A program made the translations under genes and the position numbers. A model generated the notes under the pieces. It was not told the DNA's origin. It made no database searches and saw only the letters and a list, made by a program, of their open reading frames with translations. This document shows positions 18,778 to 27,415 of a stretch of DNA of 64,000 nucleotides, in pieces. How positions within the stretch are numbered: the stretch's first letter is position 1; every line of letters begins with the position of its first letter. The stretch comes from Thiomicrospira sp. ALE5 (GTDB taxonomy: Bacteria; Pseudomonadota; Gammaproteobacteria; Thiomicrospirales; Thiomicrospiraceae): positions 1,189,960-1,253,959 of the forward strand of contig NZ_FOYY01000003.1 in NCBI RefSeq assembly GCF_900112445.1, written 5' to 3'.

Positions 18778-18800
18778 GGGCCCAAAAGGCCCTTCCTCCT
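18778..18800 (+). terminator. Weak terminator-like hairpin after trxA
   Basis: GGGCC (18778-18782) and GGCCC (18788-18792) form a short GC stem followed by the pyrimidine-rich TTCCTCCTTTC. The T run is poor. Confidence 0.4.
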
Positions 18801-18875
18801 TTCTCAATTCCTAAACAGAAACAACCGCCTTATTACTCACTTCAATTCAACACTTACATGTGATATCAACTGATT

Positions 18876-20132
18876 ATGAATCTAACAGATCTAAAAAAGC
18901 TATCCGCCGCATCGTTACTTGATATGGCAAACGAGATGGGGCTGGATAACCTTGCTCGTCAACGCAAACAAGACATCATTTTTGCCATTTTGAAAGGTCA
19001 TGCCCAAAAGGGTGAAGACATTTTTGGTGAAGGCGTGCTAGAAATTTTACCCGACGGATTTGGCTTCTTGCGCTCGGGTGACGGTTCCTACCTCGCCGGT
19101 CCAGATGACCTTTATGTGTCGCCTTCTCAAATTCGCCGCTTTGGCTTGCGAACCGGTGATACCGTACAGGGTAAAATTCGTCCGCCAAAAGATAGCGAAC
19201 GCTATTTTGCACTTTTAAAAGTGGACAAGATCAATTTTGAAGACCCTGAAGTTGCCCGCAAAAAAATCGCTTTCGAAAACTTAACCCCGCTCCACGCTGA
19301 AAACCGTCTCAACATGGAAATTGGCAATGGCAGCACCGAAGATATTACACCGCGTATCATCGATTTAGCATCACCGATTGGTAAAGGACAGCGTGGTTTG
19401 ATTGTTGCCCCTCCCAAGTCAGGTAAAACTGTCATTCTGCAAAGCATGGCTCAATCGATTGCCGAAAACTACCCAGAATGCTACTTAATCGTTTTACTTA
19501 TTGATGAACGTCCTGAAGAAGTAACCGAAATGCAACGCACCGTTAAAGGTGAAGTGATTGCCTCCACCTTTGACGAGCCGGCAACCCGTCATGTTCAAGT
19601 TGCTGAAATGGTTATCGAAAAAGCCAAACGCCTGGTTGAACACAAAACGGACGTGGTCATTCTGCTCGACTCCATTACCCGTCTGGCTCGTGCTTACAAC
19701 ACCGTCGTGCCTGCGTCAGGAAAAATCCTCACCGGGGGTGTCGATGCCAATGCGCTACACCGTCCTAAGCGTTTTTTTGGTGCCGCACGTAATATTGAAG
19801 AAGGCGGGTCTTTGACCATTATTGCCACCGCTTTAGTCGATACTGGCTCTAAAATGGACGAAGTTATCTTTGAAGAGTTCAAAGGTACCGGTAACATGGA
19901 GCTACACCTTTCGCGCACTATCGCCGAAAAACGCACCTTCCCTGCGATCAACTTGACTAAATCAGGTACTCGCAAAGAAGAATTGCTTACCACCCCCGAA
20001 GAGCTGCAAAACATTTGGATTTTGCGTCGCTTCTTACACACCATGAATGAAGTTGAAGCCATTGAAACTTTGATTGATCAAATGAAGGTCAGTAAAACCA
20101 ATGCGCAACTATTTACATCCATGAAACGCTAA
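18876..20132 (+). CDS. rho: Transcription termination factor Rho
   Basis: This hexameric RNA helicase terminates transcripts. The 418 residues start [18 protein letters not shown] as in E. coli. The RNA-binding cold-shock-like domain contains [16 protein letters not shown]; Walker A is [10 protein letters not shown] (about 178-187), then [13 protein letters not shown] and the R-loop region SGTRKEELL. All landmarks are intact. A long-loop inverted repeat lies between rho and rpmE. Confidence 0.99.
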   Translation: MNLTDLKKLSAASLLDMANEMGLDNLARQRKQDIIFAILKGHAQKGEDIFGEGVLEILPDGFGFLRSGDGSYLAGPDDLYVSPSQIRRFGLRTGDTVQGKIRPPKDSERYFALLKVDKINFEDPEVARKKIAFENLTPLHAENRLNMEIGNGSTEDITPRIIDLASPIGKGQRGLIVAPPKSGKTVILQSMAQSIAENYPECYLIVLLIDERPEEVTEMQRTVKGEVIASTFDEPATRHVQVAEMVIEKAKRLVEHKTDVVILLDSITRLARAYNTVVPASGKILTGGVDANALHRPKRFFGAARNIEEGGSLTIIATALVDTGSKMDEVIFEEFKGTGNMELHLSRTIAEKRTFPAINLTKSGTRKEELLTTPEELQNIWILRRFLHTMNEVEAIETLIDQMKVSKTNAQLFTSMKR

Positions 20133-20138
20133 AAAGCA

Positions 20139-20195
20139 TTCGAAGGCTTGAAATAACAAAACTTTCTGTTAAAATCACGCCTTCGAAATTTTTAT
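20139..20195 (+). terminator. Long-loop inverted repeat between rho and rpmE
   Basis: TTCGAAGGC (20139-20147) is repeated in inverse orientation as GCCTTCGAA (20179-20187), followed by ATTTTTAT. The 9-bp stem with T run resembles a terminator, but the 31-base loop is long and contains TTAAAAT, a possible -10 for rpmE. It may act as attenuator or as a regulatory leader. Confidence 0.4.
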
Positions 20196-20220
20196 CCACA
20201 TTTTAATTTGGACCGTCACT

Positions 20221-20472
20221 ATGAAAGCAGACATTCATCCAGAATACAACGAAGTGGTCTTCCAAGACATTTCAACCGGTGAAACGTTTAAAACACGTTC
20301 AACCATCAAAACTTCTGGTGATACCATCACCCTAGACGGTAAAGATTACCCTTTAGTGCGTGTAGAAGTTTCAAGTGCTTCGCACCCTTTCTACACTGGC
20401 AAACAAACCTTGGTTGATACCGAAGGTCGCGTTGAGAAGTTCCGTCAAAAATACGGTTCACTTCGCCGCTAA
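20221..20472 (+). CDS. rpmE2: 50S ribosomal protein L31 type B
   Basis: An 83-residue ribosomal protein L31 of the zinc-free type: it starts [16 protein letters not shown], lacks the CxxC pairs of the zinc form, and has the C-terminal [21 protein letters not shown] signature. It is located right after rho, as in many bacteria. In organisms with both forms the type B protein is used at low zinc; whether a zinc form exists elsewhere cannot be seen here. Confidence 0.96.
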   Translation: MKADIHPEYNEVVFQDISTGETFKTRSTIKTSGDTITLDGKDYPLVRVEVSSASHPFYTGKQTLVDTEGRVEKFRQKYGSLRR

Positions 20473-20487
20473 GCGAATCTTTATCTC

Positions 20488-20528
20488 AAAAAACCGGCCG
20501 TGCTGTGCATCAGCCTGCCGGTTTTTTT
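20488..20528 (+). terminator. Intrinsic terminator after rpmE
   Basis: AAAAAACCGGC (20488-20498) pairs with GCCGGTTTTTT (20517-20527) around an 18-base loop, ending in a run of seven T. The A run on the left arm would also let it work on the minus strand. Confidence 0.88.
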
Positions 20529-20599
20529 ATTTTTATACTGTGTTTTCTTTTAGACGTGCTATCTTGTTTTAATTAACTAGATACCCCTAAAATGACACT

Positions 20600-21418
20600 A
20601 TGAAAATCGTTACTGCAATCATTTTTGCCTATTGTATCGCCTTGAGCAGCCTGGCTCGTGCTGAACTATGCCAGCTCAACCCAAATGATGAAATCACTTG
20701 GACTCAAGCACAAATCGCCCTATCTGGCGACATGCTATTGGTCAACAATCGCCAAATAAGTTTGATTGGCATTCAAGCACCCGCCATGGGCAACCCCAAC
20801 CATCGTACCGACCCACCACAACCCCTCTCTCAGCAAGCACAACGTACCCTGAATCACTTTCTTGCCCTTCATAACCTAGAAGTCGGTATTGTTTTTGATC
20901 AACAAGTACAAGATGCCTTTGGACGTATGCAAGCCCATGTATTTTTACCCAATGGACAGCTGCTAGCAGGCATTATGGCAGCTGAAGGCATGGCGTTAGC
21001 CGTGGCACAACCTCCAAACCTTCGTTACCAGGCCTGCTTATTTAACCAAGAACGCCAAGCGCGCACTGCTGAAAGAGGGCTTTGGGCATTACATCAAAAT
21101 TCACCCGAATTAAAGTTTCCGCTTGCCCAAAGCAACCAACTAAGCGATATGGATAATGGCTTTCGAATAATACGTGGCGAAGTGGTCAGTGTAACCCGGC
21201 GATGGCGTCGCCCATGGCAGATCAACTTGGACACAACAGGTATTCGAATTCCGCGCGACGCCTGGTCAAATTTTAATTGGGACGACATCAAAGCACTTGA
21301 GGGACAAATGATTGAGGTACGAGGTAACGGTTTTGCTTTTCAGGGCGGCTTGTTTATGACGGTAGAGCACCCCAATATGATTAATCGGCTCAACACCCAT
21401 GAAACAGTCTTACCGTGA
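20600..21418 (+). CDS. Exported staphylococcal-nuclease-like (thermonuclease family) protein
   Basis: A 272-residue protein with signal peptide (KIVTAIIFAYCIALSSLARA, cleavage after ARA near residue 22). The N-terminal domain follows the SNase OB-fold plan: ISLIGIQAP, LNHFLALHNLEVGIVFDQQVQDAFGRMQAHVFLPNGQLLAGIMAAEGMA, and the typical QERQARTAERGLW. The C-terminal part (about 180-272) looks like a second OB-type domain (IIRGEVVSVTRRWRRPWQINLD). Some catalytic Arg/Glu positions of SNase are not clearly conserved, so nuclease activity is not certain. Confidence 0.75.
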   Translation: MKIVTAIIFAYCIALSSLARAELCQLNPNDEITWTQAQIALSGDMLLVNNRQISLIGIQAPAMGNPNHRTDPPQPLSQQAQRTLNHFLALHNLEVGIVFDQQVQDAFGRMQAHVFLPNGQLLAGIMAAEGMALAVAQPPNLRYQACLFNQERQARTAERGLWALHQNSPELKFPLAQSNQLSDMDNGFRIIRGEVVSVTRRWRRPWQINLDTTGIRIPRDAWSNFNWDDIKALEGQMIEVRGNGFAFQGGLFMTVEHPNMINRLNTHETVLP

Positions 21419-21475
21419 CACCAGCGGCAATTAAGGCTAAAATGTCGCTTTTGAATTTTTATAAAGGCCTCCCCC

Positions 21476-22543
21476 ATGTCCGGATTGCAAAATGATCGTT
21501 TTCTTCGCGCGCTACTCCGTCAACCGGTAGATCAGACCCCGGTATGGATGATGCGCCAAGCAGGTCGCTACCTACCAGAATATCGTGCTACTCGCGCAGA
21601 AGCTGGATCGTTTATGGATCTATGCCGCAACGCAGAACTAGCTTGCGAAGTGACCCTGCAACCTTTAGAGCGCTTCCCTCTCGATGCGGCTATTCTTTTT
21701 TCCGACATTCTTACGATCCCCGATGCAATGGGGCTAGAACTTCGGTTTGCACAAGGTGAAGGCCCGATTTTTGACAAGCCCGTGCGTAGCATGGCCGATG
21801 CGAAGAAATTATTTGTGCCAGATATGGGCTCAGATTTAGGTTATGTGATGAATGCCGTCAGCACCATTCGCAAAGCGCTTAATGGCCGTGTGCCGTTAAT
21901 TGGTTTTTCTGGCAGCCCTTGGACACTGGCTACCTATATGGTTGAAGGCGGCTCTAGCAAAACCTTCTCTAAAGTCAAAGCCATGATGTACGATCAACCA
22001 GCGACCCTACACCATATTTTGGACGTATTGGCTGACTCGGTGATTGCTTACTTAAATGCCCAAATTGAGGCTGGTGCGCAAGCCGTGCAAGTATTTGACA
22101 CTTGGGGCGGTGTGTTAACACCACGCGATTACAAAGAATTCTCGCTCAACTATATGGCTAAAATTGTTGCTGGCTTAAAGCGTGAACATAATGGCGAAAA
22201 AATTCCAGTGATTCTATTTACCAAAGGTGGCGGTCAATGGCTTGAAGCCTTAGCCGATACTGGTGCGGATGCATTAGGCTTAGATTGGACGACCGATATT
22301 CACGATGCGCGTCGCCGTGTGGGAGATCGCATTGCCCTGCAAGGTAATATGGATCCAAGCATGCTCTATGCTTCACCTGCGCGCATTCGCGAAGAAGTCG
22401 CCAGCATCTTGTCACAGTATGGTCATGGCTCGGGTCACGTGTTTAACTTGGGTCACGGCATTCATCCCGAAGTGGATCCAGAACATGCCCGTGCCTTCAT
22501 TGAAGCCGTGGTGTCATTAAGCCCAGCCTATCATCAGGCTTAA
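21476..22543 (+). CDS. hemE: Uroporphyrinogen decarboxylase
   Basis: HemE decarboxylates uroporphyrinogen III to coproporphyrinogen III in haem synthesis. The 355 residues begin with [32 protein letters not shown], the substrate-binding N-terminal signature, and contain [26 protein letters not shown] and [15 protein letters not shown]. The length matches E. coli. It converges on yggX with the paired CAGGCCTG hairpin between them. Confidence 0.99.
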   Translation: MSGLQNDRFLRALLRQPVDQTPVWMMRQAGRYLPEYRATRAEAGSFMDLCRNAELACEVTLQPLERFPLDAAILFSDILTIPDAMGLELRFAQGEGPIFDKPVRSMADAKKLFVPDMGSDLGYVMNAVSTIRKALNGRVPLIGFSGSPWTLATYMVEGGSSKTFSKVKAMMYDQPATLHHILDVLADSVIAYLNAQIEAGAQAVQVFDTWGGVLTPRDYKEFSLNYMAKIVAGLKREHNGEKIPVILFTKGGGQWLEALADTGADALGLDWTTDIHDARRRVGDRIALQGNMDPSMLYASPARIREEVASILSQYGHGSGHVFNLGHGIHPEVDPEHARAFIEAVVSLSPAYHQA

Positions 22544-22565
22544 CTTAATTAATACCTAGGCTATT

Positions 22566-22593
22566 AGCAGGCCTGCAGCTCGCAGGCCTGGCT
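22566..22593. repeat. Paired CAGGCCTG palindromes forming a hairpin between convergent genes
   Basis: Two copies (22568-22575 and 22583-22590) stand 7 bp apart. Together AGCAGGCCTGC and GCAGGCCTGGCT pair into an 11-bp stem with one bulge over a short AGCTC loop. This is the only intergenic location of the element in the window and lies where hemE and yggX converge, the place for a bidirectional terminator. No T run follows directly. Confidence 0.7.
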
Positions 22594-22605
22594 GATTAAA
22601 TCAGT

Positions 22606-22875
22606 TTAAACGGGATTAAACTCTTTTGGCAATTCTACTTCTTGATCACTAAACAAAAACTTTTGCATTTCTTCTTGTAAAAAACTACGTGCTTTAGGAT
22701 CCAAGCTCGACAAGCGATATTCGTTAATCAAAATTGTTTGCTGACCCAACCACTGTTTCCACGCCTCTTTTGATACATTGTCAAACACCTTTTGACCTAG
22801 CTCACCTGGAAATGGCGCAAAATCCAATCCATCCATTTCTTGCTTTAACTTAACACACTGCACTCTTCTAGCCAT
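22606..22875 (-). CDS. yggX: Probable Fe(2+)-trafficking protein YggX
   Basis: An 89-residue cytoplasmic protein implicated in iron trafficking and protection of Fe-S enzymes from oxidants. The sequence [27 protein letters not shown], with the conserved Cys 7, and [19 protein letters not shown] are diagnostic. It follows mutY closely (15 bp), the same mutY-yggX order as E. coli, which fits since MutY has an Fe-S cluster. Confidence 0.97.
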   Translation of the reverse strand: MARRVQCVKLKQEMDGLDFAPFPGELGQKVFDNVSKEAWKQWLGQQTILINEYRLSSLDPKARSFLQEEMQKFLFSDQEVELPKEFNPV

Positions 22876-22890
22876 CGTTTATCCCCTTAA

Positions 22891-24060
22891 TTAAATTAAC
22901 TGTTCAGCTTTACCCACTTGTAGTTGTTCGATGATCTGCCTAATGGGTGCTGGCAGGCCCAAAGTTAGCGCCTCGGCCACATCAAACCACCGCCCCGATG
23001 TGACCAGCACGTCGGCATAAGGCGGCGGCGCCTCATTTATCTGTACCGGCGCTATACTTGCTTGATCGTTCAACGTCACTTCTAACGGATAAATCATTAA
23101 ATGATAATGACTAAAGCTATGTTTAAGACTAGGCCATTCTATCAAAGACTGAACCGACGACTCAAACTTCTCCAACATCTCAAACTCTAATCCACCAACC
23201 TGCGCAAGCGGTGTCTCTGGCAGGCTGAATAAACCGCCCCAAATACCGGAGGCTGGACGCGGTTGTAACCAGACTTGACCCAGACTATTGCGTAAAATCC
23301 AGCAGCAGGCCTGCTTGGTCGGCAAGGCTTTTTTCGGTTTAGATGTTGGGAAGCGGTTAACCTCACCTAATTGCCAGGCCTGGCAATCTTGCTGAATAGG
23401 GCACTGATCACATCGCGGTTTGGAACGGGTACAAAGTGTGGCGCCTAAATCCATTTGCGCTTGCGTATAGTCGGCTAGTCGCGAACTAGGCACGGCCGCT
23501 AACAAGGCTTCGGCCTGCTGCCAAAGCTGTTGCTCAATTTTCTTTTCTCCCGGCCAGCCCTCTATCGCATAGTAACGACTTAACACCCTTTTAACATTAC
23601 CATCTAATATGGCATAGGGCTGGGCAAAGGCTTGCGCCAAAATTGCCCCGGCCGTCGAACGCCCAATGCCTGGCAAAGCCAGAATCGCATCATAATCTTG
23701 TGGAAACTCGCCATGATGCTGCGCCACAATCAACTGTGCCGCTTGATGCAAATTGCGCCCACGTGCGTAATACCCCAGTCCAGACCAATGCGCCAATACC
23801 TCATCCTGAGTAGCGGATGCTAGCGTGGTTATATCTGGGAAACGCTGCATAAAGCGCTGATAATACGGAATGACCGTTTGCACCTGGGTTTGTTGCAGCA
23901 TAATTTCCGACACCCATACATGATACGCCGTGCGCGGCTGATGCCACGGCAAATCATGACGACCATGTTCATCAAACCAAGCTAAGAGTCTTTCGGAAAA
24001 CGGTCGATTTTGTGTTTGTTTTTGCTGCGTCAAGCGGGGCGATCCTTCGTGGTGAGTCAA
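22891..24060 (-). CDS. mutY: Adenine DNA glycosylase MutY
   Basis: It removes adenine paired with 8-oxoguanine. The helix-hairpin-helix segment is [14 protein letters not shown] with the catalytic Asp in [10 protein letters not shown]; the [4Fe-4S] ligands are in [17 protein letters not shown] (about 205-221). The C-terminal NUDIX-like domain contains [11 protein letters not shown] and the His loop [10 protein letters not shown]. The start is uncertain: both candidate starts are TTG, at 24060 and at 24033; the latter has GAAGGAT upstream and may be real. It is divergent from trmB over a very short gap. The 16-bp perfect palindrome TTGCCAGGCCTGGCAA (23371-23386) lies inside, encoding CQAWQ. 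Confidence 0.96.
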   Translation of the reverse strand: MTHHEGSPRLTQQKQTQNRPFSERLLAWFDEHGRHDLPWHQPRTAYHVWVSEIMLQQTQVQTVIPYYQRFMQRFPDITTLASATQDEVLAHWSGLGYYARGRNLHQAAQLIVAQHHGEFPQDYDAILALPGIGRSTAGAILAQAFAQPYAILDGNVKRVLSRYYAIEGWPGEKKIEQQLWQQAEALLAAVPSSRLADYTQAQMDLGATLCTRSKPRCDQCPIQQDCQAWQLGEVNRFPTSKPKKALPTKQACCWILRNSLGQVWLQPRPASGIWGGLFSLPETPLAQVGGLEFEMLEKFESSVQSLIEWPSLKHSFSHYHLMIYPLEVTLNDQASIAPVQINEAPPPYADVLVTSGRWFDVAEALTLGLPAPIRQIIEQLQVGKAEQLI

Positions 24061-24113
24061 TCCTGAATCGGCTATACTATCAAACTTTTAAAAGAACAGT
24101 AGAGTATCGCGGG

Positions 24114-24824
24114 ATGACCGAGCAGACCACCGAAAATTCACCTTCATTCAGCCGTCGTATTAAAAGCTTTGTGTTGCGCCAAGGTCGCATGTCCAAAGCT
24201 CAACAAGGCGCGTTAGAACGCATTTGGCCTCACTATGGCTTAGAGCCGGACGGTGACCTGCTTGATTTAACCCAGCTGTTTGGCCGCGATGCGCCCACCT
24301 ATGTTGAAATCGGTTTTGGTATGGGCACCAGTTTGGCGCAAATGGCGGCGGATAATCCGGATCGTAACTATATCGGTATCGAAGTGCATCGCCCCGGTGT
24401 TGGCGCCTTGTGCAAACTGATTGAAGAACAGGGTTTAACCAATATTCGGATTTTTAACCACGACGCGATTGAAGTGTTAGACAAGCGCATTCCGCTAGAC
24501 AGTCTGGCGGGCGTGTACTTGTTTTTCCCCGATCCTTGGCATAAAGCGCGCCATAAAAAACGCCGCATCCTACAAGCGGAATTTGCCGCCAAACTGGCAC
24601 AACACCTCAAAAGCGGCGGCGAGTTTCACATGGCAACCGACTGGGAGGATTACGCCCTGCACATGATGGAAGTCATGTCCGCCGCCCCCGACTACACCAA
24701 CGCCGCCGGAGAAGGTCAGTATATGCCCCGCCCCGACTACCGCCCGCTCACCAAATTCGAACAACGCGGCCATCGTTTAGGACATGGCGTTTGGGATTTG
24801 ATCTTTATTAAACAAAAAAGATAA
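24114..24824 (+). CDS. trmB: tRNA (guanine-N7-)-methyltransferase TrmB
   Basis: TrmB makes m7G46 in the variable loop of tRNA. The 236 residues include the N-terminal [21 protein letters not shown] motif [15 protein letters not shown] (about 60-74), [13 protein letters not shown], and the signature [19 protein letters not shown]. The start at 24114 gives the usual N terminus; TATACT at about 24073 is a good -10 for it. The gene is visibly richer in G+C than the following H-NOX region. Confidence 0.97.
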   Translation: MTEQTTENSPSFSRRIKSFVLRQGRMSKAQQGALERIWPHYGLEPDGDLLDLTQLFGRDAPTYVEIGFGMGTSLAQMAADNPDRNYIGIEVHRPGVGALCKLIEEQGLTNIRIFNHDAIEVLDKRIPLDSLAGVYLFFPDPWHKARHKKRRILQAEFAAKLAQHLKSGGEFHMATDWEDYALHMMEVMSAAPDYTNAAGEGQYMPRPDYRPLTKFEQRGHRLGHGVWDLIFIKQKR

Positions 24825-24886
24825 CACTACTAGGTCAGAAAGTTCGTGCTAGTATTTGTTTAAACAAACCAAATTTGGAGCCAATA

Positions 24887-25426
24887 ATGAAAGGCATGGT
24901 ATTTACCGAATTTTTAGACATGGTGGAAGAAAAATTCTCAGCGGATATGGTTGATGACATCATAGACGACACCAACCCACCCTCAGGTGCCGCTTATACC
25001 GCTGTTGGCACTTATGATCATCAAGAATTAGTTAACATGGTCATAGCCTTATCTAAACGCACAGACATACCAGCAGATGACCTAGTCAAAGTGTTTGGCG
25101 AACACGTGTTTAGTAAGTTCGCTAGTAGTCATAAACAATTCTTAGTCGGTATTGATGACTCACTAACCTTTTTAGCTGGCATCGAAGATATCATTCATGC
25201 CGAGGTTATTAAGCTTTACCCTGACGCGCAATTACCCAAATTTAAATGTACCTTTACTACCCCAAACTGTCTAACCATGGATTACCAATCTCCGAGACAC
25301 TTTGCTGATCTTGCAGAAGGGCTAATCAAAGGCTGTGGGAGCTTTTTTGGCGATACGCTTGTAGTCAATCGCGAAGACATCAACGAAGGCCTAACTCGTT
25401 TTAGCGTGAGTCGAATTAATGTATAA
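24887..25426 (+). CDS. H-NOX haem nitric-oxide-binding sensor
   Basis: A 179-residue stand-alone H-NOX protein. Haem features are visible: the axial His 104 in [16 protein letters not shown], and the propionate-binding YxSxR motif Y133-S135-R137. The N terminus [17 protein letters not shown] is typical. GGAG at 24877-24880 selects the ATG at 24887 rather than the TTG at 24875. In gammaproteobacteria such proteins sense NO and control a neighbouring kinase or c-di-GMP enzyme; here a histidine kinase follows within 23 bp. The absence of an obvious distal-pocket Tyr hints at an NO rather than O2 sensor, as for other facultative species (inference). Confidence 0.93.
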   Translation: MKGMVFTEFLDMVEEKFSADMVDDIIDDTNPPSGAAYTAVGTYDHQELVNMVIALSKRTDIPADDLVKVFGEHVFSKFASSHKQFLVGIDDSLTFLAGIEDIIHAEVIKLYPDAQLPKFKCTFTTPNCLTMDYQSPRHFADLAEGLIKGCGSFFGDTLVVNREDINEGLTRFSVSRINV

Positions 25427-25449
25427 GGCATCAAGCTTGGGTTCAGTAT

Positions 25450-26700
25450 ATGTCTAGCGAAAGTACCCCACTCATGACTACTGAACGTGAAAGCCGCCTT
25501 CTAAAACGACTAGAGCGTGAAAAAAAAGCGCGCAAAGAAGCTGAACAGCTTTTGGAAGAAAAAAGTCTTGCGCTATATCAATCCAACCTTAGCCTTAAAC
25601 AGCAAGCAGACAATCTCGAAAAAGCTGTACTTGAAGCGACTCAAGACCTACGTTTGGCACTACAACAAGCCGAAGCAGCTGTGCAGGTAAAGAGTGAGTT
25701 TTTGGCCAATATGAGTCACGAAATACGCACACCTATGAACACTATCCTTGGCATGTCGCACCTTGCACTCAAGACCCCACTTAACAACAAACAACGTGAC
25801 TATATTCAAAATATCCAACACTCCGCCGATGACTTACTTAAAATTATTGATGACATTCTTGACTTCTCAAGGCTGGATGCGGGTCAAGTTGAAGTCAATG
25901 AGGCACCATTTAACATCACACAGCTCATACAAGAGGTCACGTTACCTGTAAACAAATTAGCACTCGGCAAAGGCATTGAAATCTTTATAGACATAGCACC
26001 CGAACTGTCCCAACCTCATGATTTCTTGTTGGTTGGTGATTCCGCTAAAATTAGACGAGTTCTCAGTAATCTTCTTGACAATGCATTCAAATTTACTGAA
26101 CAAGGACACATCAAATTCCAGGTTGGCTTTAATGCCAAAACCAGCATGTTAGTATTTGATGTTAAAGACAGCGGGATTGGAATCAGCGATGATCAAATAC
26201 AAAAACTCTTTACTGAGTTTTCGCAAGCCGATGCTAGCACGACTCGCAAATATGGCGGTACCGGCATAGGCTTGGCTATATCACGACGTCTTGCCCGTTG
26301 TATGCAAGGCGATATTACGGTTACCAGTCAACTTGGTAACGGCAGTCACTTTCACTTTACCGCTAAAGTCGATTACAAAAAACAGGCAACGCCATTAAAC
26401 AGCGAAGGTCAGCTAACAGCCGCATTCAATTCACAACCAACTCAAGCGATTGAACAAGTTGATGTGACTCAACCGACCCGTCAAATGGTGATGTTTGAAG
26501 AACAGACATGGCACCATATTCTCACCCATTTTAAGGCGTTATTAAACGACTTTAGTGCCTCTGCATTGGATGAATTTACACAACAAAAGCATTACTTTGA
26601 ACACTACCTTTCTCCAGATCAAGTGCAACAAATCCAGACATCGCTTGAAAATTTTGACTATGACAAAGTCCTCAACCTACTGCCCCAAACCGCTAGCTAA
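25450..26700 (+). CDS. H-NOX-associated histidine kinase (HnoK-like)
   Basis: A soluble 416-residue kinase without membrane segments or sensor domain. A coiled coil (about 12-85) leads to the HisKA domain with phospho-acceptor His 90 in [10 protein letters not shown]; the ATPase domain shows N box [10 protein letters not shown]1 DSGIGIS and G2 [10 protein letters not shown]. There is no receiver or HPt domain, but the last about 65 residues ([15 protein letters not shown] ... [11 protein letters not shown]) match the C terminus of the hybrid kinase at 40040-44158 very closely. Kinases paired with H-NOX are regulated by NO binding and pass phosphate to separate regulators. The target is not adjacent, so the distant phosphorelay array is a candidate. 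Confidence 0.93.
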   Translation: MSSESTPLMTTERESRLLKRLEREKKARKEAEQLLEEKSLALYQSNLSLKQQADNLEKAVLEATQDLRLALQQAEAAVQVKSEFLANMSHEIRTPMNTILGMSHLALKTPLNNKQRDYIQNIQHSADDLLKIIDDILDFSRLDAGQVEVNEAPFNITQLIQEVTLPVNKLALGKGIEIFIDIAPELSQPHDFLLVGDSAKIRRVLSNLLDNAFKFTEQGHIKFQVGFNAKTSMLVFDVKDSGIGISDDQIQKLFTEFSQADASTTRKYGGTGIGLAISRRLARCMQGDITVTSQLGNGSHFHFTAKVDYKKQATPLNSEGQLTAAFNSQPTQAIEQVDVTQPTRQMVMFEEQTWHHILTHFKALLNDFSASALDEFTQQKHYFEHYLSPDQVQQIQTSLENFDYDKVLNLLPQTAS

Positions 26701-26786
26701 TTGTTATACTTAACCAACAGACTTGGTTGTTTCAAGCAAATCAATAATGTATATTAGTAATGTATGTAAACACATGAGTTTAAGCC

Positions 26787-27011
26787 ATGCATCGAACCCA
26801 AATTTATTTTGAAGAGGCGTTTTTTGAAGCGCTGAAACAACAAGCCAAGCAAGCAAACACCTCTATATCAGGCTATATTCGTGACGTATTGGCGAAAGAT
26901 TTAGCTAAAGCCAAAAACGCGAGCGAAGCACCTGATTTTTCAGAATTTGCGGGCATGTGGCAAGATCGCGACATTAGTCAAGACGCCTTGCGTGAACAGG
27001 CGTGGCGATGA
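26787..27011 (+). CDS. VapB-type ribbon-helix-helix antitoxin
   Basis: A 74-residue protein starting MHRTQIYFEEAFFEALKQQAKQANTSISGYIRDVL, an RHH/MetJ-Arc DNA-binding pattern; the acidic C terminus (EAPDFSEFAGMWQDRDISQDAL) would wrap the toxin. It overlaps the PIN toxin gene by 4 bp (ATGA). The upstream gap holds the repeated box AATGTAT (about 26745 and 26759), a possible autoregulatory operator. Confidence 0.88.
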   Translation: MHRTQIYFEEAFFEALKQQAKQANTSISGYIRDVLAKDLAKAKNASEAPDFSEFAGMWQDRDISQDALREQAWR

Positions 27012-27373
27012 TTTGTCTTGATACCAATGTATTAATCGAGATTTTAAAAAATAATCGTGAAACACTTAATAAACTGCAACAACTGAACGTAGGTTTTGCA
27101 ATCAGTAGCATCAGTGCGATGGAACTGCTTTACGGCGCACGCGATAAAAAAGAGTTAATAAAACTTCAGGCATTCCTAGAAAAATTTAAGCTCATCCATT
27201 TAGATCAAACCAGCAGCGAACGATCCCTTGAGCTAATTGCCGGTTTTGCTAAAAGCCATGCACTCGATATACCCGATGCGCTAATTGCCGCAACCTGTCT
27301 TGAGCACGCATTGCCATTGTTCACCTACAATTTAAAAGATTTTCGCTTTATACCAGGCCTGGTTATCATCTAA
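27008..27373 (+). CDS. VapC-type PIN-domain toxin RNase
   Basis: A 121-residue PIN domain. The acidic residues for Mg are in ICLDTNVLIE, SAMELLYGA and IPDALIAATC, the VapC order. The ATG at 27008 overlaps the antitoxin stop; a GTG at 27002 is an alternative. VapC toxins cut specific RNAs to slow growth. The 3' end carries a CAGGCCTG element (27354) encoding PGLV, so even this accessory gene has one copy, at its very end near polA. Confidence 0.9.
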   Translation: MICLDTNVLIEILKNNRETLNKLQQLNVGFAISSISAMELLYGARDKKELIKLQAFLEKFKLIHLDQTSSERSLELIAGFAKSHALDIPDALIAATCLEHALPLFTYNLKDFRFIPGLVII

Positions 27374-27415
27374 AATCACTCTTTCATTTATAGACTTCGT
27401 TATTAAGGTTTCCCC

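Noticed and set aside
21465-21470. Other AGGCCT sites (21465, 29805, 35396, 36964, 60145, 60470)
   Set aside because: They lack the outer C and/or G of CAGGCCTG and were left out of the count; near misses at 28379, 29006 and 36949 were also excluded.
22566-22593. The paired palindromes as a standard Rho-independent terminator
   Set aside because: The hairpin is good but no T run follows on either strand, so I list it as a repeat with possible terminator role only.
26787-27373. VapBC pair as sign of a larger genomic island
   Set aside because: It is a single two-gene module with core genes around it, no integrase, no flanking repeat and no tRNA gene.
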